A DNA stretch of 64,000 nt, taken from NCBI GenBank assembly GCA_902547955.1, contig CACCPY010000003.1:1-64000 (forward strand). Reading direction: 5' to 3'. Positions 44,750 to 54,036 of the stretch are shown here, piece by piece. The notes beneath the pieces are model-generated. The model saw only the letters and a program-made list of their open reading frames with translations. It made no database searches and was not told where the DNA came from. Numbering within the stretch: the stretch's first letter is position 1; the number at the start of each line of letters is the position of its first letter. The position numbers and the translations under genes were made by a program. Source of the DNA: an uncultured Alphaproteobacteria bacterium. Lineage in GTDB: Bacteria; Pseudomonadota; Alphaproteobacteria; Methylaequorales; Methylaequoraceae.

Positions 44750-45985
44750 TTATGAGGTTGGGGATCGACTAATCAAAAGATTAGGTGTTAAAATTCCTAA
44801 ACCTATTGAACAAATAAAAATATAAACAGCAAATATAATAAATTGAACGTCTAACTTTACACCGATATCTAATAAGAATCCCATTAGTGCTGGAGAGATA
44901 GAGGTAGATAGTACAACCATAGAAAAACTCATAGCCCTAATTGATCCTATATATTCAATTCCATAAAGCTCTACCCATAAAGAACTTATAACAATTGTTG
45001 CTGCTCCGGCAGTTGTACCCATCAAAACCATAAATAAGGGTGCAACAAAAGTCTTATCTGTAATTGCTATAAGAACTAACCCAAAAGCTAGTGGTAACAT
45101 GAAGAATCTTAGCAAATGCACTGTGCTAAATCTATCTACTATCCATCCAGCTCCAAAAGTAACCCCAATAACACTTAACGCAAAAAACGGATAACAAGAT
45201 GCTAAAAATGTTAGCGACCAAGATTTTGTTTCAATTAAATGTATTTGATGGAAAAAAACTCCAGTTACTACAAAGGGAGAGGCAAGAAGTCCAGGCATAA
45301 TTTGGTAGAATCGTAAATCTTTTAAGACTTGTGAACGATTCCATGAGATATTAAAAATTTTTTTTGATTCTGGGTAACCATTATCAGAAAAATTATTCAG
45401 CTTATATTTTTGATGTCTTCCCAGCCAGTAAACTAGGGGTAAAAAAATAATTATTATACTGGTACCTATTCCTGTCCAAATTTCACGCCAAGTAAATTGC
45501 AATAAAAAAGATGTAATAAGAAAAGGTAAGAGGGCTTCCCCAATGGGGTGTCCCATTAATGCAATACTCATAGCTCGTCCTCTTTTTTTTGAAAACCAGC
45601 GAGCAATTGCAGTTACCGCTATATGACTGATCATACTTTGACCAAATAAGCGAAGACCTAATAAAGATAAGAAAAGCACAAGAAGAGTTTCGGCACTGGA
45701 TATTAGAAAAGAAAACCCACTTAATACTCCTAAAGTAATTAATCCAAGAAAAGTTAAATTAAATTTGTCTGTAAGTTTTCCTAGCCAAAAAAAAATTATG
45801 GCACTAATCAGTGTCGCCGCGGAATAAAATATTCCAAACATTCCATGAGATAGATTAAAATCATTTCTTATTTCCCCAGAAAAAAGAGAAATAAAAAAAG
45901 TTTGACCAAAACTTGAGATAAATATTAGGAACACGCTTAAACTGAGTTCTGGTATGGCGGAAATAAATATTCGTTTTATTAACAT
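44750..45985 (-). CDS. Major facilitator superfamily transporter
   Basis: This 411-residue protein has 12 predicted helices. MFS features include the loop GKLTDKFNLTFLG after helix 2 and SKKRGRAMSIALMGHPIGEA, with the usual second-half repeat GAGWIVDRFSTVHLLRFF. It converges with the symporter gene and lies 64 nt after a methyltransferase gene on the same strand. The substrate is unknown. Confidence 0.87.
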   Translation of the reverse strand: MLIKRIFISAIPELSLSVFLIFISSFGQTFFISLFSGEIRNDFNLSHGMFGIFYSAATLISAIIFFWLGKLTDKFNLTFLGLITLGVLSGFSFLISSAETLLVLFLSLLGLRLFGQSMISHIAVTAIARWFSKKRGRAMSIALMGHPIGEALLPFLITSFLLQFTWREIWTGIGTSIIIIFLPLVYWLGRHQKYKLNNFSDNGYPESKKIFNISWNRSQVLKDLRFYQIMPGLLASPFVVTGVFFHQIHLIETKSWSLTFLASCYPFFALSVIGVTFGAGWIVDRFSTVHLLRFFMLPLAFGLVLIAITDKTFVAPLFMVLMGTTAGAATIVISSLWVELYGIEYIGSIRAMSFSMVVLSTSISPALMGFLLDIGVKLDVQFIIFAVYIFICSIGLGILTPNLLISRSPTS

Positions 45986-46049
45986 GAATTAAAAAATACA
46001 GCTAAATATTCATATTCACTAGAAATAAAAATTCCTTCATACATTAATA

Positions 46050-46886
46050 TTAATCTTTTGACAGAAAAATCAGCATTACTTGTTGTTTGAATCGCCATTG
46101 TTTGTTTTTAATACAACTATGAAGGTACGGACCAGTTGATGAATTATTAAGCATGATATTAAGATCAATTGAATCGTCAAAAACACATCGTTGTAAGTAT
46201 CCTTCAACTTGTAAAGTTGAATTCTCAGATATACCATTTTCATATGTGATTTTCTCAACTCTATGTGGAATATCCATTTCTTTTAATATTTGTACAATTT
46301 GTTCAGCAGTTGAATACGGTTCCCCAAAACCATTCTTAAAGCCATTTAAATAACACCTGTAAAATTTAAGATAATGAGATTTTTCGGTTGCGTGGGCAAT
46401 AAAACCTGTTTTTGCCATCCCAAAAATAAAACGTTTTAAAGCCTCTTTAAGTTCGTGTTTAGGAACTGCATAAAGGGCATGTGTTGCCCAAATAATATCA
46501 TATGCTCCCTGCTCACAAGAGAATTCCTGCAAGGTTGTTTCAAATTCTGAACTCACTTCAAATGGAAATCGAAGAACCTTACGTGTTTCTGCTATTGAAA
46601 ATGATGATGGATCCAAAAGCCCATATTCAACGGGTAATATTTTTGCATCTGATAATTTAGCATATTGAACAAGAGCCGATGGAAATTTACCTGAACCACA
46701 AGCAATATCCAAGAGTTTTAGTCTACGTTGACCTACATCAGCTTGATGAACTTCAAACCATTTCTTCCATTCAAATTTTTCTGCTAGATATTTGTAATCA
46801 ACAGAAGCCAGAGTATAAAAATTTTGCATTTCATTACGACTTTTTTCGCTCCAGTGTTCACAACTTCTTTTAAATGTATCTTTCAT
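46050..46886 (-). CDS. SAM-dependent methyltransferase (class I)
   Basis: This 278-residue protein has the SAM motif LKLLDIACGSGKFPSALVQY, a following DPSSFSIAETR acidic turn and DIIWATHALYAVPKHELKEA. The C-terminal third is less typical. It probably forms a unit with the downstream MFS gene. The substrate is unknown. Confidence 0.8.
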   Translation of the reverse strand: MKDTFKRSCEHWSEKSRNEMQNFYTLASVDYKYLAEKFEWKKWFEVHQADVGQRRLKLLDIACGSGKFPSALVQYAKLSDAKILPVEYGLLDPSSFSIAETRKVLRFPFEVSSEFETTLQEFSCEQGAYDIIWATHALYAVPKHELKEALKRFIFGMAKTGFIAHATEKSHYLKFYRCYLNGFKNGFGEPYSTAEQIVQILKEMDIPHRVEKITYENGISENSTLQVEGYLQRCVFDDSIDLNIMLNNSSTGPYLHSCIKNKQWRFKQQVMLIFLSKD

Positions 46887-47001
46887 ATGATTAGTCCTAG
46901 AATCCTTTTTAAGCTGATAAAATCCTTATTAGATTAACACCAGTTTATCTATTTTTAAGTAACATATTTATTTTACAGTCATATAAATCAAACAAAAATA
47001 T

Positions 47002-48606
47002 CTAAAGGAAATTAATTAAACAAAAAATTAAAATAGACCAAATAAATAAAATATAATACTGCGTTTTCCAAGTGAAATTAAAGTGTAATTTTTTTAAGAA
47101 TTTTAATGAGCAAATAGAAATTTTATTTACTTGAGATTTCAAGAATAAAAAGTTGTGTAATACAGCAATTTTAAAAGTAACAACAAAACCGATTGCATTC
47201 CACCAAAGCCAAGATATATCAACTAAATAAACCCAACAATATAAGTTGAATAAAAATCCACAAATTATTCCTATACAAGCACTGTTACCATTTATTTTTT
47301 TTGTCAAAATACCTAATGCAAAAACACCTATAATCGGCCCATTTATTAAAGAGCCTATTTTATTTATTGCAATCAGAACATTGCTGGAAATGTCTTCAAC
47401 GTAAAAAGCAAGAATAATTGCTAATGAACCCCAAAATAGAGTTATTAATCTAGAAATGAAAAGGTTATTTTTTCCAGTGAGATTTTTAAGATTTCTGTTT
47501 CTTTTTACAAAATCCTCCATAGTAACAGCAGACAGGCTATTTAATACTGAATCTAATGATGACATAGCAGCAGAAAATAAAGCTACTAGAGTTAGTCCCA
47601 CAATGCCAATTGGTAAATTTTCTATAAGAAAAATAGGAACAGCTAAATTAAAGTTAGGTATTCCATCTTGTTTTGGAAGGCTTGAAATAAAATCTGTGTT
47701 AATTTGAGAATAAGAGCCTATTCCCACACCAATTAAGCAGTATAGCAATACAAGAGGAAATCTAAAAATACCGTTTAAAAAAAAAACTTTTTGTCCCTCG
47801 TCTTGATTTTTGGCGCATAATCCCTTTTGCATTTGACTTTGATCACAACCATAATAAGACAAATACAAAAAAAAACCTCCAATTAGCATAGGCCAAAAAG
47901 CAAATTCCTTTCCATCACCTAGTCCATGATCAGAGAAGTTTAGGTTTATATTTCTTTGTTCTGGAAAATAATCAAACATTAATCGTAAACCACCAAATAT
48001 ACTTATTAAATAAAAAAGAATAAAAATTAATACAGAAGTCAAAATTATCATTTGAATTATATCGCTGTAAATTATTGCTTTTATTCCACCTAAAATATCG
48101 TAGATGATTGTTATAAAGCCAAGTATAAGAACAGAATAAACAAAACTTAAACCTGTTATTAGTTCAATTACTATTGACACACTGTAAACAATTACACCAG
48201 TCGCAAAAACTCTTACAAAAAGAAATAGTGAACTCATTAATAATCTTGTTTTAAGATCAAACCTTTTTTCTAGATACTCGTATATTGAAATTACTTTTAA
48301 TTTATAAAAAATTGGAAAAATAAAAATCATAATTACAATCATTGATAATGGTACCGCCAATTCATATTTCAACCAGCCCAAACCGCCACCCACCGAAAAA
48401 GCTACAAAAGCAGGTGCACCCAAAATACTGTTAGTCGAACATTGAGTAGCTAAAATAGAAATAGCCAAGTTTTTAGATTTTTGTTTTCTTGATGCAACAA
48501 AATAATCTTTCAAGTCTTTTTGATCTTTTGATAAATAAGCAGATAATAGAATTAAACAAGCTAAGTAGCCAAATATAATAAACCAATCTAGATTTTCTAA
48601 ATTCAT
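47002..48606 (-). CDS. Sodium:solute symporter (SSS family)
   Basis: This 534-residue polytopic protein has a first helix followed by KDYFVASRKQKSKNLAISIL, LGGIKAIIYSDIIQMIILTS and ALFSAAMSSLDSVLNSLSAV, the SSS hallmark around the Na+ site. The extra C-terminal helix makes it longer than the symporter at 43319, and the two are clearly distinct. It is divergent from cobT. The solute is unknown. Confidence 0.87.
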   Translation of the reverse strand: MNLENLDWFIIFGYLACLILLSAYLSKDQKDLKDYFVASRKQKSKNLAISILATQCSTNSILGAPAFVAFSVGGGLGWLKYELAVPLSMIVIMIFIFPIFYKLKVISIYEYLEKRFDLKTRLLMSSLFLFVRVFATGVIVYSVSIVIELITGLSFVYSVLILGFITIIYDILGGIKAIIYSDIIQMIILTSVLIFILFYLISIFGGLRLMFDYFPEQRNINLNFSDHGLGDGKEFAFWPMLIGGFFLYLSYYGCDQSQMQKGLCAKNQDEGQKVFFLNGIFRFPLVLLYCLIGVGIGSYSQINTDFISSLPKQDGIPNFNLAVPIFLIENLPIGIVGLTLVALFSAAMSSLDSVLNSLSAVTMEDFVKRNRNLKNLTGKNNLFISRLITLFWGSLAIILAFYVEDISSNVLIAINKIGSLINGPIIGVFALGILTKKINGNSACIGIICGFLFNLYCWVYLVDISWLWWNAIGFVVTFKIAVLHNFLFLKSQVNKISICSLKFLKKLHFNFTWKTQYYILFIWSILIFCLINFL

Positions 48607-48705
48607 ATGTTTTTCAGCAGTCAGCTATTGTTATTATAAAAAATTAATAATTTATTATGAAAGCTTATAAATTGAAAAACAAATTATAATCATTACACTC
48701 TCACT

Positions 48706-49722
48706 ATGATCGATAAAAATATCATTAGAAAATTTCTGAATGGTGAGGTTCAATACAAACAATTTGACAAGTATTATGCTAATTTAGCTAAAAACCGTCA
48801 AAATAACTTAACAAAACCAATAGGAAGTTTGGGTAAATTAGAGAAATATGCAATATGGATGGCAGGTTGGCAAAAGAAAGAAAAACCAACGATAAATAAT
48901 TTTCAGTGCCTAGTTTTTGCAGGAAATCATGGAGTAGCAAAAAGAAAAGTATCAGCTTATCCATCTGAAGTAACGGAACAAATGGTGAAAAATTTTAAGA
49001 ATGGAGGAGCTGCCATTAATCAATTGTGTAATTTATCAAATATTAAACTATCAGTTATTCCAATAAGTCTTGAAAATCCCACGAATGATTTTTCAGAAGA
49101 AAAAGCAATGAATCCTGATGAAACATTGTCTGCTATGAAATTGGGATATAATTCAGTTCCAAAAAAATGCGACTTACTATTACTCGGTGAGATGGGTATA
49201 TCCAATACCACATCAGCAACAGCAATAGCTTGTGCTCTTTTTAAAACTTCTGTAAAAAAATGGACAGGTTTGGGAACTGGTATATCAGAAAAAAATCTTA
49301 AAAACAAAATTTCCGTTATTCAGAAGGGATTAAAACTTCACGGGAAAAAATTTGATAGTGTTATCAAAATTCTGTCATGTTTTGCTGGAAGAGAGATGGC
49401 AGCAATTGTAGGATCAATAATTGCTGCAAGAGTGAGAGGAATTCCGATTTTATTAGATGGTTTTGTTTCAACAGCCTCTGCTGCAACACTAACCATTTTT
49501 AACAAGAATATTTTGGAACATTGCCTAATTTCTCACTTATCTTCAGAACCAGGTCATAAAGGTATTATTTTGAAATTAAAAAAGGAACCTATACTAGATC
49601 TAAATATGAGACTTGGAGAAGCAAGTGGTGGTGCTGTTGCTTCATTGATAATTAAAGCTGCCGTAGTTACGCACAATAAAATGGCAACATTTTCTGAGGC
49701 TGGTGTTAGTAAAAAAAGTTAG
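48706..49722 (+). CDS. cobT: Nicotinate-nucleotide--dimethylbenzimidazole phosphoribosyltransferase
   Basis: This 338-residue cytoplasmic enzyme activates the lower ligand base of cobalamin by making alpha-ribazole 5'-phosphate. Family signatures are TKPIGSLGKLEKYAIWMAGW, FAGNHGVAKRKVSAYPSEVT, GEMGISNTTSATAIACALF, and the catalytic-Glu region MRLGEASGGAVA near the C terminus. It heads a cobT-cobS-cobC operon (2-nt gap, then a 4-nt overlap) for nucleotide-loop assembly. No cobalamin riboswitch is apparent in the 99-nt leader. Confidence 0.95.
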   Translation: MIDKNIIRKFLNGEVQYKQFDKYYANLAKNRQNNLTKPIGSLGKLEKYAIWMAGWQKKEKPTINNFQCLVFAGNHGVAKRKVSAYPSEVTEQMVKNFKNGGAAINQLCNLSNIKLSVIPISLENPTNDFSEEKAMNPDETLSAMKLGYNSVPKKCDLLLLGEMGISNTTSATAIACALFKTSVKKWTGLGTGISEKNLKNKISVIQKGLKLHGKKFDSVIKILSCFAGREMAAIVGSIIAARVRGIPILLDGFVSTASAATLTIFNKNILEHCLISHLSSEPGHKGIILKLKKEPILDLNMRLGEASGGAVASLIIKAAVVTHNKMATFSEAGVSKKS

Positions 49723-49724
49723 TT

Positions 49725-50510
49725 ATGAGAGTTGTTATAAAAAATAAATATGTAATGGATTTTTTTGCAACAGTAATGTTTTTTACACGAATACCCATTA
49801 AATGGTCTTTTTTTTCAGATAAAGCTCCAGACTTAACAAATGCTGCTTGGGCTTTTCCTCTTGTAGGATTTCTTATTGGGCTACTGTCAGGAGTGCTAGG
49901 TGATTTGTTGATTTTCTTAGGATTACCAATTTTTTTATCTTGTATAATTGCAATAACTATGAGCGTCCTTTTGACTGGAGCATTTCATGAGGATGGATTA
50001 GCTGACACAGCGGATGGTTTGGGAGCAGGAGGATCTCCACAAAGAATTAATAAAATTATTCATGATAGTCGTTTAGGGACATACGGAGTTTTGGCATTAA
50101 TTCTAGGTTTACTTACTAGACTGGGACTTTTATTAACTTTGGTTGAATACGGATACTTGTTAGTGTCCATTCTATCAGTTGGTTTTGCCTCTGGTAAATT
50201 AGCAATCTTATATTCTAGAAATTTTTTTAATAATTCAAGGTTTGCTAAAGTGGGAAGTATTGTTGGAGTTATTTCTAATAAAAATTTGTTTGTAGCTAAT
50301 TTGATTTGGGTTTTGCCCACATTAGTAATTTTTCCTTTTTATGGAATATTGCTTGGTGGGATACTGATGACATTTATAATTTCAATAATAGGATTAAAGT
50401 CTAAAAAAGCACTAGGAGGAATAACGGGAGATATTTTGGGAGCAATTGCATTTTTAACTGAGTTAGTATTTCTTCTAGGGATTATCATCTTTACGGTTGC
50501 TGTAAATTGA
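49725..50510 (+). CDS. cobS: Adenosylcobinamide-GDP ribazoletransferase (cobalamin synthase)
   Basis: This 261-residue integral membrane enzyme joins adenosylcobinamide-GDP and alpha-ribazole (phosphate) at the last steps of coenzyme B12 assembly. The signature GAFHEDGLADTADGLGAGGS is intact, with LGTYGVLALIL and GGITGDILGAIAFLTE following. About six membrane helices are predicted, and the length fits the family. It lies 2 nt after cobT. Confidence 0.95.
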   Translation: MRVVIKNKYVMDFFATVMFFTRIPIKWSFFSDKAPDLTNAAWAFPLVGFLIGLLSGVLGDLLIFLGLPIFLSCIIAITMSVLLTGAFHEDGLADTADGLGAGGSPQRINKIIHDSRLGTYGVLALILGLLTRLGLLLTLVEYGYLLVSILSVGFASGKLAILYSRNFFNNSRFAKVGSIVGVISNKNLFVANLIWVLPTLVIFPFYGILLGGILMTFIISIIGLKSKKALGGITGDILGAIAFLTELVFLLGIIIFTVAVN

Positions 50511-51127
50511 TTAAGCCAGTAAAATTATATTTAATCCGGCATGCACCTGTAAAGCAGATCAAGGGTTGTTTTCCAAAACATAATCCTGATGCAATAATAA
50601 AAAAAAATCAGATTAAAATGTTGGCAACATCAATTCCAAATAATTGTGTATGGTATGTAAGTCCTTTAAAAAGAGCAATTCAAACCGCAGAAGCTTTGTC
50701 AAAATTTGTTACTAATTCAAAAATAGTAATTGAAAATAAATTAATTGAACAAAATTTTGGTGATTGGTCAGGAAAAAAAATTTCTGAAGTTTGGAAAGTT
50801 TTAAAAAAATGCAAAACAAAACACAATTTTTCATTTATTTCACCTGAATATTCACCTCCTAACGGAGAAAGCTTTAAAGAGCAAACAAAGAGGGTTGGAG
50901 TATGGCTTGAAAATTTAAACGTTTTGGAAGATAAGAGTATAGTGATTATTTCGCACGCAGGTACTATAAGGTCTATATTATCACATGCTTTAAAAATTAA
51001 ACATGATTATGCAATTGGAATAGAGATACTTCATCAAAGTCTAAATATTTTAGAGATGATCAATAAAAACGATGATAGACATAAAGGTGGTAGATTTCGT
51101 TTATTAGCTTTAAACATAAAAGTCTAA
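50507..51127 (+). CDS. cobC: Histidine phosphatase, probable alpha-ribazole phosphatase
   Basis: This 206-residue protein has the catalytic RHG-type motif YLIRHAPVKQ near the N terminus, VSPLKRAIQTAEAL, NFGDWSGKKISEVW and the second His in IISHAGTIRSIL. These match histidine-phosphatase CobC, which dephosphorylates alpha-ribazole 5'-phosphate. It starts with TTG at 50507, overlapping the cobS stop (TTGA), so it is translationally coupled to cobS. The name rests on context as well as motifs. Confidence 0.82.
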   Translation: MIKPVKLYLIRHAPVKQIKGCFPKHNPDAIIKKNQIKMLATSIPNNCVWYVSPLKRAIQTAEALSKFVTNSKIVIENKLIEQNFGDWSGKKISEVWKVLKKCKTKHNFSFISPEYSPPNGESFKEQTKRVGVWLENLNVLEDKSIVIISHAGTIRSILSHALKIKHDYAIGIEILHQSLNILEMINKNDDRHKGGRFRLLALNIKV

Positions 51128-51144
51128 GTATTTTTAGTTAAAAA

Positions 51145-51220
51145 GTTTGCTACAAAAGCCTTTTCAAAGCTGTAGAAGCAAATAAATCACAGGGTTAGAT
51201 AAGTGGGGGAGAACAGGGGA
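51145..51220 (+). repeat. tRNA-Ser-derived att-like remnant 1 (with flank)
   Basis: The segment aligns to 62386-62465. AGGGTTAGATAAGTGG and a variant of the tRNA-Ser 3' end (TGGGGGAGAACAGGGGA, 51204-51220) are recognisable. It separates cobC from the peptidase gene. Confidence 0.6.
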
Positions 51221-51287
51221 AGAACGAGTTAAAATTTTAAATTATAAAAATAATAGTAAAAAAAAATTTATTTATTAGATAATTTAC

Positions 51288-51962
51288 ATGACTATTTTGG
51301 TTATATTTTTGTTAATAAGTTTTGTTCCTGTTTTATGGGTTAACTACGTATTTAAGAAAAACGATTCAATTTTACCAAATATGCCTTTTGACGCATATGA
51401 ATTTGGTGAAGACATTCTTGAAGAATTGAAATTAAAAAATGTTAGTATAGAAAAAACTTTAATAGGTGATCATTACGATTTAGTTGAAAAAAAAGTTAGG
51501 GTGCATGAGGATCGGTTTAAAAGAAAAAGCTTAACTTCAATTAGTATTATGTGTCACGAGATAGGTCACGCAATTCAGCATGCTCAAAATTATTCGCCTT
51601 TAATCACAAGAACAAAACTTGTGAAAAACACGCAATGGATAAACAAAATAAGTTTGGCGATAATTTACATTGGATTCCCTTTGATTTTTGCTACAGGATC
51701 TTTATCGCTTATAAAATTATGTGCTTCAATAATACTGCTAAGTACTTTAATTGGAGTAATTATTCACCTGATTACACTTGAAGTAGAATTAGATGCGAGT
51801 TTTAATAGAGCCTTCCCAATAATTAAAAAGAAAATACCTGAGGTATATCACAATTCCTGTCGTTCTGTTCTCAGAGCAGCAGCTTTCACTTATGTTGTTG
51901 GTGTATTTAAAAATTTGATATCTTTACGTATGGTATGGACAGTTTTATCTAAACTGAGATAG
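51288..51962 (+). CDS. YugP-like membrane zinc metallopeptidase
   Basis: This 224-residue protein has an N-terminal helix and the zinc motif HEIGH (about residue 90, in SIMCHEIGHAIQHA), two further helices, and LITLEVELDASFNRAF carrying the third-ligand Glu, as in the YugP / Zn_peptidase_2 family. Members lack a defined substrate. It forms a one-gene module between two tRNA-Ser-derived remnants. Confidence 0.85.
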   Translation: MTILVIFLLISFVPVLWVNYVFKKNDSILPNMPFDAYEFGEDILEELKLKNVSIEKTLIGDHYDLVEKKVRVHEDRFKRKSLTSISIMCHEIGHAIQHAQNYSPLITRTKLVKNTQWINKISLAIIYIGFPLIFATGSLSLIKLCASIILLSTLIGVIIHLITLEVELDASFNRAFPIIKKKIPEVYHNSCRSVLRAAAFTYVVGVFKNLISLRMVWTVLSKLR

Positions 51963-51963
51963 T

Positions 51964-51983
51964 GGCTGAGAGACAATGGAAAA
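51964..51983 (+). repeat. tRNA-Ser-derived att-like remnant 2 (short)
   Basis: TGGCTGAGAGACAATGG matches the tRNA-Ser 3' end (TGGCGGAGAGACAGGG) at most positions and lies 1 nt after the peptidase stop codon. Confidence 0.5.
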
Positions 51984-52067
51984 TCAGGGATTTTAACTAG
52001 ACAACACCTAGATTAATTATTTATTATGAATAGGTGATAATTGATGTGTTTAAAGGGGTCCACTATA

Positions 52068-52460
52068 ATGTTAATTTTCGTACTCATAGCATTAATAATA
52101 TTTGGAAATTTGATTTATGCTTATCAATGTATTTTTCAAACGCGCAAGTACATTGAGAAATATGGCTTTGGTGAAGGCAGCGCAATTATGACAAGACTTG
52201 TTGGGACTTTTGCTGCCGGCTTTGCAGTCACCCTAGCTATTGCTTTACTCACTTCTATCGAAGGTGCTTGGTTACTGTTTTTCTATGGTTTTGTGCAAGC
52301 ATGCATCGGGGCTATCGTTTGCTTTCAAACTATCCATAGTTATTGGGGCTCTGTTGACGGTGTAAAGACATCTGCTGAAGGATACATCGCCCCTGCTATA
52401 ATAGCATTTTTAAACTTAATGGTGCTTATTATTGGTTGGGATTTACTGTTTAAAATATAA
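52068..52460 (+). CDS. Small four-helix membrane protein, unknown
   Basis: This protein of about 130 residues starts at ATG 52068 with AAAGGGG about 10 nt before it; TTG 52041 and ATG 52044 are alternatives. It has four predicted membrane helices and a conserved-looking GSAIMTRLVGTFAAGF segment. No family was recognised. It is alone between two tRNA-Ser-derived remnants. Confidence 0.6.
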   Translation: MLIFVLIALIIFGNLIYAYQCIFQTRKYIEKYGFGEGSAIMTRLVGTFAAGFAVTLAIALLTSIEGAWLLFFYGFVQACIGAIVCFQTIHSYWGSVDGVKTSAEGYIAPAIIAFLNLMVLIIGWDLLFKI

Positions 52461-52506
52461 ATATTGAATTTCAGACTATAGGGGAACTTTTTTGCGGTCA
52501 AGGAGG

Positions 52507-52524
52507 TGGCAGAGAGACAGGGGA
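52507..52524 (+). repeat. tRNA-Ser-derived att-like remnant 3 (short)
   Basis: TGGCAGAGAGACAGGGG differs from the tRNA-Ser 3' end in only one base over the first 16. It lies between the membrane protein gene and the flavin monooxygenase gene. Confidence 0.6.
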
Positions 52525-52694
52525 ATACAGCAAAAGGTTTAAATTAACTTAAGTATAGAAATTTCAATTTTAATTGAAATAACAAGATATTTACATATAT
52601 TATAAACGATATTTTTATTAATGATAATGAATCTAAATTTAGTTCTTATTCACATACCAAATCATTTAACTATATGAGAATTTTTTTTTTATAA

Positions 52695-54020
52695 ATGGAA
52701 AAAATAGACATAGTCATCATTGGTGCTGGAATTGCTGGAATTGCATCCGCTTACTATCTGCAAAAAAAATTCCCAAATATTAAATATAAAATATTAGAGT
52801 CAAGAAATAATGTAGGTGGAACTTGGGATCAAATGAGATTTCCTGGTGTTCGTGCAGATAACGACATGTATACTTATGGATTCAGCTATTACCCATGGAA
52901 AGGATCTATAATAGGGAACGGGGAGGAAATTAGAAATTATTTAAATGAGGTAACTGATAAATTTAATATCAAAAAAAATATTTTATTTAATACCGAAGTC
53001 AAATCATTAATTTGGAAAGATAATAAATGGATCATTAAAACTGATCACAATAAATTTACTAGTCAATACGTTGTTTGTTGCACGGGTTCAAGAGATCGTA
53101 AGAACCCACATCTACCAAAGTTTAAAAATGAAAAAACATATAAAGGAAAAATTGTACACACTCAAGCTTGGGGCAACACAGAATTTAAAAACAAAAATGT
53201 TGCCATTGTTGGCAGTGGATGTACTGCTATAACAATGGCACCCTCGATCATCAAAGAAGCAAAAAAAGTTACGTTAATTCAGCGAAGTCCTGCGTGGATA
53301 ATAAATATTGATAGTAAAGAAAAATCAACACGACTTTATAAAACATTTCAGGTTTTATGGAATTACTTTTCAAGTAGGATTTTTAAAAGTTTTAAAAGAA
53401 AAAAAATGATATCCGGTAACGCCTATTACAACGAGACTACCACACCTTCATATGATTATTGGGATCAGCGTCCTGCAAGTAGCTTGGATAACGATTATTT
53501 TTCAGCTGTAAAGTCAGAAAAAGTAACTGTAGTTCGACAAGGAGTTAGTAATTGGGAGAGAACTGGTGTAAGGTTAAAAAACGGAAGAGTTATCAAAAGT
53601 GATATAACAATTATGGCTACTGGTGGTAATTCTCAATTATTAGGGGGCATTGATATCTTCGTTGAAAATAAACGAATTAACATCAACGATACAAGTTGGT
53701 ATAGAGGAATGATGTTTAGTGGAATACCAAATCTCTTTGCTCATGCTGGATATATTAATTTTAGTTGGACAGCTAGGTGCGAAATAGTTAGCCAACGTAT
53801 TTGTAAAACTATAAAATATATAAAAAAAAATAAATTACTAAGTTGTACTCCAAAATATATTGGAGAAAAAACAGAGCCATCAATTCAAGCAAATTATATC
53901 TTGCGAGCAATGGACCAATTTCCTAATAGAACCTACAAGTTTTATCAAAATTACATTATAGAATATTTAAGTTTTAAATTTACCAAAATAAACGATGGAG
54001 CATTAGACTTTTCAAAATGA
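52695..54020 (+). CDS. Flavin-containing monooxygenase (Baeyer-Villiger/FMO type)
   Basis: This 441-residue protein has an N-terminal FAD-binding GAGIAG motif (VIIGAGIAGIASAYYL), the GGTWDQMRFPGVRADNDMYT segment typical of class B monooxygenases, the fingerprint YKGKIVHTQAWG (FxGxxxHxxxW), and a second dinucleotide motif VAIVGSGCTAITMA for NADPH. It oxygenates small ketones, sulfides or amines; the substrate is unknown. It is followed by metY after 16 nt, which makes a sulfur compound worth considering. Confidence 0.88.
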   Translation: MEKIDIVIIGAGIAGIASAYYLQKKFPNIKYKILESRNNVGGTWDQMRFPGVRADNDMYTYGFSYYPWKGSIIGNGEEIRNYLNEVTDKFNIKKNILFNTEVKSLIWKDNKWIIKTDHNKFTSQYVVCCTGSRDRKNPHLPKFKNEKTYKGKIVHTQAWGNTEFKNKNVAIVGSGCTAITMAPSIIKEAKKVTLIQRSPAWIINIDSKEKSTRLYKTFQVLWNYFSSRIFKSFKRKKMISGNAYYNETTTPSYDYWDQRPASSLDNDYFSAVKSEKVTVVRQGVSNWERTGVRLKNGRVIKSDITIMATGGNSQLLGGIDIFVENKRININDTSWYRGMMFSGIPNLFAHAGYINFSWTARCEIVSQRICKTIKYIKKNKLLSCTPKYIGEKTEPSIQANYILRAMDQFPNRTYKFYQNYIIEYLSFKFTKINDGALDFSK

Positions 54021-54036
54021 TTAGAGGATTATTAAA

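Noticed and set aside
48607-48705. Possible cobalamin riboswitch before cobT
   Set aside because: The 99-nt leader is too short and AT-rich, and no B12-box-like sequence is visible.
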